A stretch of DNA of 64,000 bases from Cheilinus undulatus (lineage: Eukaryota; Chordata; Actinopteri; Labriformes; Labridae), in contig NC_054886.1 of NCBI RefSeq assembly GCF_018320785.1, forward strand, positions 32,533,732-32,597,731, read 5' to 3'. The notes below the pieces were generated by a model, which did no database searches, was not told the DNA's origin, and saw only the letters and a program-made list of their open reading frames with translations. Made by a program: the position numbers and the translations under genes. Shown here in pieces: positions 38,668 to 50,219 of this stretch. Position 1 is the stretch's first letter. Every line of letters begins with the position of its first letter.

Positions 38668-41335
38668 CCAAGTGGGCAGTTTAGCATGTGTTTTGGCTCC
38701 CAAGAGGGCACTTTAGCGTGTGTTTTGGCTCTTGAGGGCACATTAGCGTGTGTTTTGGCTCCCGAGGGCACTTTAGCGTGTGTTTTGGCTCCCGAGGGCA
38801 CTTTAGCATGTGTTTTGGCTCCCAAGAGGACAATTTAGTGTGTGTTTTGGCTCTAGAGGACACTTTAGCGTGTGTTTTGGCTCTTGAGGGCACTTAAGCG
38901 TGTGTTTTGGCTCTAGAGGGCACTTTAGTGTGTGTTTTGGCTCCCAAGAGGACACTTTAGCATGTGTTTTGGCTCTCGAGGGCACTTTAGCGTGTGTTTT
39001 GGCTCCCGAGAGGGCACTTTAGCATGTGTTTTGGGTCCAAAGAGGGCAATTAAGCACAAGTTTTGGCTCTTGAGGGCACTTAATCTGTGTTTTGGCTCAT
39101 GAGGGTGCTTTAGCACGTGTTTTGACTCCAAAGAGGGCCCCTCAGCGTGTGTTTTGGGTCCCGAGTGCACTTTAGCGTGTGTTTTGGCTCCCAAGAGGAC
39201 ACTTTAGCATGTGTTTTGGCTCTCGAGGGCACTTTAGCGTGTGTTTTGGCTCTCGAGGACACTTTAGCGTGTGTTTTGGCCCTCGAGGGGACTTTGGCAT
39301 GTGTTTTGGCTCCCAAGAGGACAATTTAGCGTGTGTTTTGGCTCTAGAGGACACTTTAGCGTGTGTTTTGGCTCTCGAGGGCACTTTAGCATGTGTTTTG
39401 GCTCATGAGGGTGCTTTAGCACGTGTTTTGACTCCAAAGAGGGCCCCTCAGCGTGTGTTTTGGGTCCCGAGTGCACTTTAGCGTGTGTTTTGGCTCCCAA
39501 GAGGACACTTTAGCATGTGTTTTGGCTCTCGAGGGCACTTTAGCGTGTGTTTTGGCTCCCGAGGGCACTTTAGCGTGTGTTTTGGCTCCCGAGGGCACTT
39601 TAGCATGTGTTTTGGCTCCCAAGAGGACAATTTAGCGTGTGTTTTGGCTCTAGAGGACACTTTAGCGTGTGTTTTGGCTCTCGAGGGCACTTAAGCGTGT
39701 GTTTTGGCTCTAGAGGGCACTTTAGTGTGTGTTTTGGCTCCCAAGAGGACACTTTAGCATGTGTTTTGGCTCTCGAGGGCACTTTAGCGTGTGTTTTGGC
39801 TCCCGAGAGGGCACTTTAGCATGTGTTTTGGGTCCAAAGAGGGCAATTAAGCACAAGTTTTGGCTCTTGAGGGCACTTAATCTGTGTTTTGGCTCATGAG
39901 GGTGCTTTAGCACGTGTTTTGACTCCAAAGAGGGCACATTAGCGTGTGTTTTGGGTCACGAGTGCACTTTAGCGTGTGTTTTGGCTCCCAAGAGGGCACT
40001 TTAGCATGTGTTTTGGCTCTCGAGGGCACTTTAGCATGTGTTTTGGCTCTCGAGGGCACTTTAGCGTGTGTTTTGGCTCTCGAGGGCACTTTAGCATGTG
40101 TTTTGGCTCCCAAGAGGACACTTTAGCATGTGTTTTGGCTCTCGAGGGCACTTTAGCGTGTGTTTTGGCTCTAGAGGGCACTTTAGCGTGTGTTTTGGCT
40201 CCCAAGAGGACACTTTAGCATGTGTTTTGGCTCTCGAGGGCACTTTAGCGTGTGTTTTGGCTCTCGAGGGCACTTTAGCGTGTGTTTTGGCTCTCGAGGG
40301 CACTTTAGCATGTGTTTTGGCTCTCGAGGGCACTTTAGCGTGTGTTTTGGCTCCCGAGAGGGCACTTTACCATGTGTTTTGGGTCCAAAGAGGGCAATTA
40401 AGCACAAGTTTTGGCTCTTGAGGGCACTTAATCTGTGTTTTGGCTCTCGAGGGCACTTTAGCATGTGTTTTGGCTCTCGAGGCCCCTCAGCGTGTGTTTT
40501 GCGTCCCGGGTGCACTTTAACACACATCTTGGCTCCCAAGAGGGCACTTTAGCATGTGTTTTGGCTCTCGAGGGCACTTTAGCGTGTGTTTTGGCTCCCA
40601 AGAGGGCACTTTAGTGTGTGTTTTGGCTCTAGAGGGCACTTTAGTGTGTGTTTTGGCTCCCAAGAGGACACTTTAGCATGTGTTTTGGCTCTCGAGGGCA
40701 CTTTAGCGTGTGTTTTGGCTCTCGAGGGCACTTAAGCGTGTGTTTTGGCTCTAGAGGGCACTTTAGCATGTGTTTTGGCTCCCAAGAGGACACTTTAGCA
40801 TGTGTTTTGGCTCTCGAGGGCACTTTAGCGTGTGTTTTGGCTCCCGAGAGGGCACTTTAGCATGTGTTTTTGGTCCAAAGAGGGCAATTAAGCACAAGTT
40901 TTGGCTCTTGAGGGCACTTAATCTGTGTTTTGGCTCATGAGGGTGCTTTAGCACGTGTTTTGACTCCAAAGAGGGCCCCTCAGCGTGTGTTTTGGGTCCC
41001 GAGTGCACTTTAGCGTGTGTTTTGGCTCCCAAGAGGACACTTTAGCATGTGTTTTGGCTCTCGAGGGCACTTTAGCATGTGTTTTGGCTCTCGAGGGCAC
41101 TTTAGCGTGTGTTTTGGCTACCGAGAGGGCACTTTAGCATGTGTTTTGGGTCCAAAGAGGGCAATTAAGCACAAGTTTGGGCTCTTGAGGGCACTTAATC
41201 TGTGTTTTGGCTCATGAGGGTGCTTTAGCACGTGTTTTGACTCCAAAGAAGGCCCCTCAGCGTGTGTTTTGGGTCCCGAGTGCACTTTAACACACATCTT
41301 GGCTCCCAAGAGGGCACTTTAGCGTGTTTTTTTCA
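38668..41335 (+). repeat. 30/32-bp minisatellite, array A2 (largest)
   Basis: About 86 units by length. Beyond the 30- and 32-base units it has a recurring diverged segment of about 180 bases with GGGTCCAAAGAGGGCAATTA, CACTTAATCTGTGTTTTGG and GAGTGCACTTTA, seen near 39030, 39830, 40380, 40870 and 41150. This gives a longer higher-order repeat. Sets of 92 and 122 bases (2 or 3 short units plus one long one) predominate. Both strands stay open over long stretches only because the units lack stops. Confidence 0.95.
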
Positions 41336-41393
41336 TCAATTGGGCCATGAGGAGGGGGTGACCGCCCCACCTGCCCCCCGCTGCACACCACTG

Positions 41394-42697
41394 ATCCTGA
41401 ACTTGTGCTGTTGTGGTCGCCAGATGTGAAGTTACAGATATTTGTATGCTTACATTACTGTTTCCTAGGTATATTCTTCTACAGTTATCTCGAGTCCAAT
41501 GTTGGGGTTAAAAGGATTTTGATTATGTTTGTTTACTCAAAAGGAAATTGTTTTGTCAACAGTTTTTTTTAGTGGGGGAGGGTGTAGCGCACTGGAAAAG
41601 GTAATACATAATTACTTGTTTACCTTTATATGATTGGTTAAGTTAAAATAATCTTGCCTACAAAAGAGTACATATGTAATAAATTTAGTTAAACTATTTA
41701 AGTTAAAGACAGCTAAAAATAGCATCACTGTGATGTTTACATATTGCCTGTAAAGGAAAAATTGTTTCTGCCTTCCCTTTAAGAAAAAGGACACCGCCCT
41801 TTAAAAAGCAGAAGGAGAGCTGAAACGGCACTAGCTTGTGCTGAACTGTGGGCAAAGTTTTTGTTAATGAAAGTTGCAAAGACTTCCAGTAATAGTGGGT
41901 GAGGAGTAGACGTGTTTTTCCAGCGCCCGAACTCCTTGCATTATAACACTAGAATTACCCCTTTTTACTGAAAAACATTGCAAACAATTGGTATTGTGTT
42001 GTAGCCAGAAATACTACATTAAAGGATGAGTCAGGAGTCAGAATGAGTTGAATACAGCCTCGACGTACGTTTATTTCAAGCAGGACAGTGGTGCACGGGT
42101 GAGACCCCAGATCTATCTAAATATGCTCTTTCAATCCTCTCAGTCCATGCGTGCACATTGTACGTGTCTACGTGCACCTGCCTAAACACTTCTGAATGTT
42201 CAACACGCACACACATTTGCTCCAAACCAAAACATTTCCCGGACTGTAACAAAATGCTTCCAAGTTTTATCTCTCCAGCTGTGTCACATTAAACATTGAC
42301 TGTTCCAGTAAACATCTGTGGACCTAGGGATGTGGTGGTAACCTCATTTCAGAACAGAGAGTCAAAAGGCTGTATGAGGACATCAAACCACTATACAAGT
42401 GTAATAGTATAATACACATTATATGCAAAACACAATATACCTACACATGCTGCGTAACTATCCTGGAAAGGTGAATGATTTCATCCCCGGTTTCCCCCCC
42501 AACAGTGGCAGCTGAGTTCATCTGGATTCATGTACAGAGAAAAACGGAATGCATCTTTTTGATGCTGTCATGAATCATCTATTAAAGCTATCAGCTGTAC
42601 AGAGGACAGGAAATCGTATGGGCAACTATGAGAAAGTGCTGGTGGGATGGAAGGAAACCCGGTTCGCCAAGGGGCAAAATTTAGAAGTGCCAGTTAA
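41394..42697. other. Flank between hAT and Harbinger elements (copy A)
   Basis: No gene is supported. The same sequence, nearly unchanged, lies at 53386-54689 in copy B. A short reading frame starting near 42549 (54541 in B) runs into the Harbinger relic. Confidence 0.5.
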
Positions 42698-43129
42698 AGG
42701 CCCGAACATACACAAACGTACTGTGAGCAGAGCGGACTCCGCGCGGTATGTCCGCAGTCATCAGAGCTTCCATAGTCAAGTGCACTGCCGTGTAGTAGTT
42801 TCCTGTGAAATTTCCGTGAAATTCTACATTTACCACAATCCGCATTGTTTACATTTTTTCTGTCATGGTGTCCTACACTGACGACGAGGAAGAGGAGCTG
42901 CTCTGCCTGCTGGTTTTGCAAAGCAATAAAATTAAAAGACGGTGGTATGTACGGTTATTAAATGCCACAAGAGACGAGGAAGGGGAGTATGCCTTGTTGA
43001 TGAAGGACATGCGAAGTGTTGAGGTGGAAAAACAAGTACGAAATGCAAGTTGGTGTCACATTTGATGCAGTCCGCTGGACCTCCGCGGAGTTCGTTCCAC
43101 GTACGTTCCAAACGAGTATGTTTGGGCCT
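42698..43129 (+). mobile_element. Harbinger-type element relic, copy A
   Basis: Termini AGGCCCGAACATAC and GTATGTTTGGGCCT are inverted repeats, flanked on both sides by TAA, the 3-base target typical of PIF/Harbinger elements. Inside, a plus frame from about 42865 reads MVSYTDDEEEELLCLLVLQS then RRWYVRLLNATRDEEGEYAL. It resembles the start of a Harbinger transposase, with a basic RRWxVRxLN-like block and an EYALL-type block, and stops after about 66 codons. The 432-base element is an internally deleted, non-autonomous copy. Confidence 0.8.
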
Positions 43130-43204
43130 TAATGCGTACCGGTGCATACCGACCCACTTAACGCACTGATTTGGCTAAATTAAATGAGTACTTATTGTTA
43201 CATA

Positions 43205-43908
43205 TATACCACCACTCAAACGTTTGGGATCACTGGCAAGTTTTTTTGTTTATCAAAGAAAAACATTTTCATGCAGTTCTCAAACAGTTATGATTAACTG
43301 TCAGTCCTCTGCATCAATCTCCTAGTATAGCTACTAATCTAAGTTAATCCTGTTGCACAGCTAAAAACCATTTTACTAATAAGGGAGCAAAAAGACTGGA
43401 CACTGGAGGACCAGAAGAAGGTGATGTGCATTGATGATTCCAAGTTTGAGGTCTTTGAACCAAACAGAAGAACATTTGTGAGACACAGAATAAAAGAAAC
43501 GATGCAAGAACAGAGCTTAAAACTGTCAGTCGGAGAAGTGGAGGCAGCGTGATGGTCTGGGTGCCTTGGAGGTGGTAGAATAAGAGATTTGTAAAGAGTG
43601 GAAGGGACCTTGGAGAAGGAAAGCTATCACAAGATTTTCCAATGCCATGCCATACCCTTTGGACAGCACTTACTTGTGGTCAATTTCATCCGACAACAGG
43701 ATAATGACCTCCAATTTGTCTTTGAAATATTTAAAGAATCAGCAGTCAGCCAGAGTTCTGACTGTAGTGGAGCGGCCAGCACAGTCTTAAGAGCTGAACC
43801 CAATTGAGCTGTTGTGGGAGCAGCTTAACCGTGTGGTATGAAGGGACACTCCATCAACCAATCCATCTTGTAGGAGATGCTCGAGAAAGCATAGGGTGAA
43901 ATCTCATC
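43205..43908 (+). mobile_element. Tc1/mariner relic truncated at the duplication junction (end of copy A)
   Basis: It begins ACCACTCAAACGTTTGGG, a Tc1/mariner-type terminus. Pieces of transposase follow in broken frames: KESYHKIFQCHAIPFGQH, FIRQQDNDLQ (compare QQDNDPKHT in live elements) and ELNPIELLWEQLNRVV. The C-terminal end and right terminus are missing because the sequence stops at the copy A/B junction. Its twin is at 55196-55899. Confidence 0.8.
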
Positions 43909-43974
43909 AGTTCTTTAACTATAACTAAAGCTATTAACATCTTTATGCATCATAAAATTACATATACTATAGGC

Positions 43975-44399
43975 CAGTGGTTCTCAACTGGTGTGTCGGG
44001 ACCCAATAGTGGGTCACAAAGCTGTTTCAAGTGGGTTGCTACCAGTGTCTGGGAAAAAATGGTGTTAAAAGGTCTGAGACGTGCTGCAGTCTTAGTGGGC
44101 ATTCATCCAAACATGTTATTTTACTGTGTTTCATCACAGTAATAGGCAAATGGAATGTTTTCTTAATATTTCAACTAATTTGTCTCCTGTTCTTGCAAAA
44201 ACACATTTGCTTCTCTGATGATAATTTCTCAAAGTCTGTTGAAATTTTTGCAGTCATTTATTTGTTCTATGCAACATTTAAGCTGCAAAATTATTTATTT
44301 ATTAAACATGTTTTTTTTTGGTTTTCTTTCAATTTTGGGTCCTGATTTGTCAATGAGGAAACTGGTGGGTCCTGAGGCTAGACCAGTTGAGAACCACTG
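43975..44399 (+). mobile_element. hAT-type MITE, copy B
   Basis: Carried along in the segmental duplication: same termini and body as 30233-30658, with the flank CTATAGGC. Confidence 0.85.
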
Positions 44400-44844
44400 A
44401 TACAGGCTATCTTCACTTTGGCTCTTGTGTTCAAATAGCAATAAATTGTTGCATAAAACAACCACTCTTTGGGATGTGATTGGTTGGTTGATTTTCATGC
44501 AAAACCGAGTAAAGAACAATATTGTAGGTGTTTAAAGTTTTTCATGGAGATTTCAGCTTAGAAACTCTTTGCATTTCAATACAAATAAAAGCCTGGTCCA
44601 GTGCAGAAAGTGGATCAGGAGGGCTCGGTTCATAAATAGACTCTGAGGTATGTTGGACTGAGGCGTTTATGTACATCAGGTTCATCCGTCCATGAAACAA
44701 GAGCAGAGCAGATTTACCTTTAGATCTACTCAGCTGGAGTTACGTAACAGAGGAGAGGTTCTATGTTTAACTCTGATCAGCCAAACACATGACCATGCTC
44801 TGAGTCTAGTTTCTTAGTTTCTGACCTACAGAGGAAAAGCCAGA

Positions 44845-45230
44845 ATCATGTCATTGCTAATTGTCTTAAAGAAACAGTCAACTAGTGAAAGACAGATATT
44901 TAATCTTCAGTCCTCTGACACAGGCCTACTTTCTACACCCAAAACCAAACTCAGAACCTTTGGAGACAGAGCCTTCAGTGCTGCAGCCCTCACCCTCTGG
45001 AACACTCTGCCTGCAGACATCCGTAGCGCTCCATCTCTGGACATTTTCAGAAAACGTGTCAAGCACAACCTGTTCACCACAGCCTACAGTCTTCACTAAA
45101 ACCAACCCTTACACCCATCCTGCCCCTCACATAGTTTGTCCATGTCTTCTGTGTTTCTTGTAAAGCGTCCTTGGGTTTCTTGAAAGGCGCTATATAAATT
45201 CCAGATATTATTATTATTATTATTATCATC
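44845..45230 (+). mobile_element. LINE 3' end, copy B
   Basis: Duplicate of 31100-31495 inside copy B. It has lost a few bases near its start (the CCG of ATTGCTCCGAATTG is absent) and has a shorter ATT tract. Confidence 0.7.
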
Positions 45231-45300
45231 CAAAAAACTCCAAAAAGATCTAAACTGCTTTCACACCAAAATTAACTTGCATTCTTTTCTGTGCGTCTAG

Positions 45301-47039
45301 GATTCAGAAGTTTGGCGGCTTTGTGACGTGGAACAGCGTCGGTCAGGCTAATGTGAACGGACGTCTCGCCATGACTCGCAGCATTGGAGACTTCCACCTG
45401 AAAACCAACGGAGTCATCGCCGAGCCGGACACACGGAGACTTAAGGTGAGTTTGGCCATATCTGCGTTTGAGCTCACTTCAATCTTAATGAAAATGTTAA
45501 CTGGTTTCGGATTAACTGCTATAAAAGTCTGACCGCTGAGTAGAGTTTGCGGGGAGTATTTCAGACTGCCATGGACACAGCAACACCTAGATCTGACTCA
45601 GAAATATAAATACAATGATATAAACCCATGGCCCAACACAGGAGAGCCAACCCATCATGCCAGGACTCAGCTGTTCACGTACATCTAAAGGTTAGAGGGC
45701 ATTCCTCTGAGGATGGCAACGTTAGGATACTGGCCAGAGACCAGGGGATGGACGAAGATAGTTCTCATCCCCTACTTACAATGCATTCTTGGATTTCGTT
45801 CTATGGCAACCCAAATGACAGTTTCATGCTGGATCACGGGTCCTAACATCATGCAGCCCTGGAAAGGAAATGAGGACGAGTGAAACTGGGTCAACGACTC
45901 TGCTAATGACTCTCGGGTGACCACCCAGATCTTTGGCATAGGAGTGGTCAGCAGAGAGAGAATTTTCTGGACCTGGTCCCTGTCCCTTTAGAACTGAAGA
46001 AGCCTTTTGGAAGAGAAGTGAAATGTCTTCAAGATCCTCAGTTGAGTCCAGTTGCTTTCTCTATGAAGATTTGGATACTCAGAGATTTAAACCAGGCTTA
46101 AGGGTTGGCTTGGTCCAGAACTTTCTGACCTGTACTGAGCACTAGCTACTGCTTATCAGAATCAATTGGTGCCAATGAATTATTCTGCACCACTCGTATA
46201 AAATCGATCTTTGCCTGAAAGGTAACATATAAACAAAGATACCGACTAAACAGTTATAATATTTTCTTCCTGCAGGTCCAGCACACCAGTGACTCCTTCC
46301 TGGCTCTGACCACAGACAGCATAAACTTCCTGCTGAGTGACCAGGAGATCTGCGATGTCATAAACCAGTGCCAAGACCCCACGGAGGCAGCAGAAGTCAT
46401 TGCTGAGCAGGTACTAAGGTTACAATAAGTCAATAGGAGTGGATCATATTTAAAGTGATTGGTTGGGTTTGGACCAGCCACAGCTAAACCTCAATGGCCC
46501 TCAGCTTTGTGCCTTGATATGAGCACAGTGGCCCGTCGACCTAAGTGCTCTGGCTAGACCACAAACATGGAGCAGTTCACTCAAGGCAGTGCCAACCCAT
46601 TATGGTCTAGACCTGCCCTCTTTGTAACGTGTCTTGACTGACTGATAAGGGTCGTCAAAAATATATTAAAACAGGGTTGCTTTTGTAGGTATAGCAGTTG
46701 GGTTGTTGAGGCTAGTGACCCTGGTTCATATCCCACCTGTGGCTCCTTACCCTGACTTCCCGGGTCATTCACTGTCCTGTCCCCTACGACAAAGGCAAAA
46801 GGCCTCTTGATATTTTTTTAGAAGGTTTTACAGCAAACTGCTGCAAAGTTCAAACTGAGGGGATGTATGTTAATGTAAATACTTCTTTTTTTGTTTTTTC
46901 CCCCAAGGCGTTGCAGTACGGCTCAGAGGACAACTCCACCATCATCATCGTCCCTCTCGGAGCGTGGGGGAAACATCAGAGCTCCAACGCCGTCTACAGC
47001 ATGAGCAGGAACTTCTCCTCCAGCGGGAGATGGGCGTAA
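45301..47039 (+). pseudogene. ppm1k: Partial duplicate of ppm1k, exons 6-8 (copy B)
   Basis: Three exons, 45301-45445, 46276-46410 and 46908-47039, keep splice sites, phase and the terminal stop of the parent gene. There is no copy of exons 1-5, promoter or start codon, so it cannot make a phosphatase alone. It could serve only as an alternative 3' end for the upstream gene. Protein-level differences from the parent are Lys for Thr at position 291 (Lys is what human PPM1K has) and Ser for Gly at 306, next to the metal-binding Asp305 in a motif conserved across PP2C enzymes. Exon 8 appears identical. A poly(A) signal AATAAA is at 48201. The call of pseudogene assumes no splicing from exon 5. 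Confidence 0.8.
45628..46078 (+). repeat. Dispersed repeat in intron 6, copy B
   Basis: Duplicate of 31890-32345 with a few substitutions. Confidence 0.5.
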
Positions 47040-47170
47040 TCAAGGGCACACAAACATAGAAATATAACAGCTCCATATCAGTTTACAGTATGCATCACAT
47101 ACAACTTTGACTGAAAGAATACAATCCTTTAATGTCTTTACCAAACTCCATGGTAAAGACATACATACTC

Positions 47171-47882
47171 CTGTGTCCGAAACCACGCACTCATTCCCTA
47201 CTCCCTATCCACTCTATAGTGATCAGCATATAGTGGACTATATAGTGGACTTTACTGCAAAACACAAAAATGATTTCTGACACTACTCTGGCCATGGGAA
47301 ATGACGTCATCACCATCTCACAATTAAAATGTTTAGCAACAACGTCTAGTAAATTTCCAGGCTGAGGATCGAAATTAACGGTAGAATTTCACTGAAAACC
47401 AATACTAAACATCATGTATTTTCACTAAAAATAAAAATACTAATAGATAAAAAAAAAGCTTGTGTCTTAAGTGGAAAAATAGTCTACATTTTTGTGTTTA
47501 CTGTAACTTATTTTTGCTTTCTTATAAAGATGATGGTCTCATGTCTTCCTCAGAGTTACTCTGTTTTAAATCCTTAACATTTTCTTTCAGATTTGGTTGA
47601 AACCAACAAACAAATAAGTATGAAATAAAGTTTTTAAATGTATTCCTGTGCTCCTCTCAGTCGTCCATCATGTTTGAGAGCAGCAACCACAATGCATGAT
47701 AGGAAATGTTGCTGGGCTAGTGAGCATCGGTTGTTCACGACTTTTCAAAATGCATTGTGGGGTAGAATGAGTGCACTATATAGTGAATAACAATGCTTTC
47801 TCAGAATTCGGACACCACTACAAAATGGTGTATTCACTTTATAGTGGACTATATAGTGATTAGGGAGTGATTTCGGACACAG
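47171..47882 (+). mobile_element. MITE, copy B
   Basis: Duplicate of 33432-34152 with one fewer ATAGTGGACTAT subrepeat at the right side. Confidence 0.7.
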
Positions 47883-50219
47883 CCCATGTTCTCTGTAAAC
47901 CGTCCAGGACACACGTACGTTCCCACTGTTCAACAGTGTAAATAGAGAGTGTAATATATTGTACATACAAATGTTTGCTGCAGTGTTTGTTTCCATGTTA
48001 AGTATGTTTTTCTCTGTGCTTTGTGTGTTTAGACACATTTTCCATCCTTCCATGTTTTGTCACATTGACAGCCATGTGCCAGGTTTCAAACTTTCAACAT
48101 ATCACCTCAGTGTGGCTTTAAAACGAAACATCCAGGCTTTGCGTCCTTGACCCCTGACTGCCCTGTGAACACTGGCGGGGACAGGTTGTGTTCTGGGATT
48201 AATAAAGTTTGAAATTCTAAACTGAAACTGCACTTTGTCTGTTTTTCTGCACAATGACCGTGTATGATAACGTTTTACTTAGAGTAGATTCAGCACCTGA
48301 GCACCAGCAATGCTCATTTTCAACACGAAGTAAAAGTAGTCTAGCGTTTTCATCCATTGACTGATTTTTTGTTGCACTCAGGGCATTCTCAGTTGAAAAT
48401 AGTTCAACCTTAAGAACAGTGCTTTGCCCATCAATAGCTGGGTTTCCATCACACTTGGAAACGTGCAAAATCGAAACAGCGCAATAAAAAACTGGTAATG
48501 GAAACACCTGAATTTTGAAAAAGCCCTAAAATATCGCTAAAAAGTTTCTATGCTTTCATGAGGAGGTTTTTCAGGCATTTCTATATAGAAATATATCACA
48601 AAAGTGTAATGCAAACACTTTTTCCGCATTTACAAGTCACGGGACGTGTCGTACGGTGTCACATGACCAGTCACTCCGAGACAACATGGCGAGGTACGTG
48701 TGGACAGAGGAAGAGATGAGACTTTTTTTTAACATCATACTTAAACCCTTATGCGTGGCAGGCATTTTATTTATTGATTGATTCTGGCCATTTAATTTTT
48801 TAGAGGTGAATACACTCAGTAAAAGTACAAAATAAAGAATAAACAGTAAAATGTAGAAAAATATTTGTGTGAATTATTTTATATTTAATATCTTTTCATT
48901 TGAAAAAAAATATGTCTTTGGTGTAACTTATTTGACCAAATATTTCATGATTAATATTAGATAAATGTATAAGCATATAAAAATAGTTTGGGGACTTTTT
49001 GAGAGATATCATTTCTAAAATATAAAAGACAAAAACATTAAAAGTCCCAAATGGAACTAATATTTTTTATTTACATTTTTTTTTCATTTATGTTTTTTTT
49101 TTTTTAGTACATTCTCATTTTTAATCAGATTAAACATGCTAATCACACGTAGAAATTTTGAACTCTGCCCTGACATTTCTACACAACTAAGCATTGCAAA
49201 AGCAGTCATTTTTGGTTTGTTTTACATCAAGTAGGACTGTCTTTTATAAATAAAGATTTAAAAGGGGGAGAATAATGGATGTGGTGGGTCCCATGCCTGT
49301 CTTCACCCATGGCCCCAAAACTGCTAGAAACACCCTCCAGGCTCTGAGCATCTGTACAGAGGGGAAAATAACGTCACATTACCTCTGTTGAATCTGCAGC
49401 TGATTAAGTCTATTAAAGGGTCGCCAAACATCCTCTAAAAAGTCTTGGATGGTGTTCTACTGCTGTACTGTACAGGATCTTCCAACCTTCTCCGAGTTTT
49501 TCCATGAGATGTTTGAGTATCAGTTGGAAAAAAGACCACCAAAACATTCCTTAAATTCTTCCGAACACAGGGTGACTAGAGTTACTAAGACATACACACT
49601 GCACTCACGAGAAGGTCCATGTCACAAAACACCACAGACGCACATTTAAACTTGAGCCAGGAGGCTGTGTGACCAACTGTGTGAGTCCTGACCTTCATAA
49701 AGGTCTTGGTCTGGTGTCAGAAACTCTGTTGACCTGAGGGTTCTTACTCTTGTACAGACAAGTGGAAAAAGACTGAGTTTCTTAAATCCAGCAAATTCAT
49801 TTTGTCTTCTTATTCTGAATATTATTCCAAGAATAATACTGAGTTTCCTTCTATGAATCTATCCAGAGTTCAACTAAAGAGTGTTTCTATTGTGGATTTA
49901 TAATCACATCAGAGATAACTGCAGCAGTGTTGATAGCAGTGTTGTAGTTGCCAATAAACACCAGTAGGTGGCGACATTCTCATGCATATGAAGCAGAAAC
50001 AGCTTCAAAAGACAGAGAGGAAGGGTTTTATTTTCAGTGGGATCATATCTGATAATCCAACAGAAAAATGAACATGAAGAAATAAAATGAAAGACACAAG
50101 GAATGTTTTTTAAAAATCACTGTAGTTTGTATGAATGCAGCTACTATATGAAAACAAAACTGTAAGAAGATTCTAGTAAAATAACAGTCAGCTTCAGTTG
50201 TTTGTACCACAGAGTTCAA

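Larger units (their letters stand above)
36490..41393 (+). mobile_element. hAT-type element carrying the minisatellite, copy A, with two left ends
   Basis: The left terminus CAGTGGCATGCACAGAC occurs at 36490 and again at 38016. The single right terminus, CTGCACACCACTG, ends at 41393; reversed, it reads CAGTGGTGTGCAG, giving imperfect 13-base inverted repeats of hAT type. The inner pair 38016-41393 (3378 bases) is one whole element; 36490-37557 is a second left part made by the 1.5-kb duplication. Flanks GAGTTCAA and ATCCTGAA match only in part. The body has a GGGGTGAAAAGAAAAAAAAA left segment, a mixed 600-base region and the 30/32-base array. I see no transposase. Confidence 0.7.
30167..43908 (+). 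repeat. Tandem segmental duplication, copy A
   Basis: This is the first of three direct copies. It starts at AGTTCTTTAACTATAAC in ppm1k intron 5 and carries exons 6-8, the 3' flank, the minisatellite-bearing hAT element and a 2.5-kb tail with Harbinger and Tc1 relics. The offset to copy B is 13742 bases. It differs from B by scattered substitutions, small indels and large minisatellite differences. A 1.5-kb internal duplication (36031-37559 repeated from 37560) is specific to this copy. Confidence 0.95.

Noticed and set aside
37245-41309. Long open frames on both strands with 10-residue periodicity (for example repeated PKHTLKCPRE and CFGSRGHFSV).
   Set aside because: They follow from a 30-base unit, a multiple of three without stops in several frames; they occur in both orientations, shift wherever a 32-base unit occurs and lack splice or start context. 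They are a by-product of the minisatellite, not genes.
36490-41393. CRISPR-like array of short direct repeats.
   Set aside because: Units are contiguous without unique spacers, the host is a vertebrate and no cas genes are present; it is a minisatellite.
43598-43807. A small host gene near the end of copies A and B.
   Set aside because: The frame and its neighbours match a Tc1/mariner transposase broken in several places.
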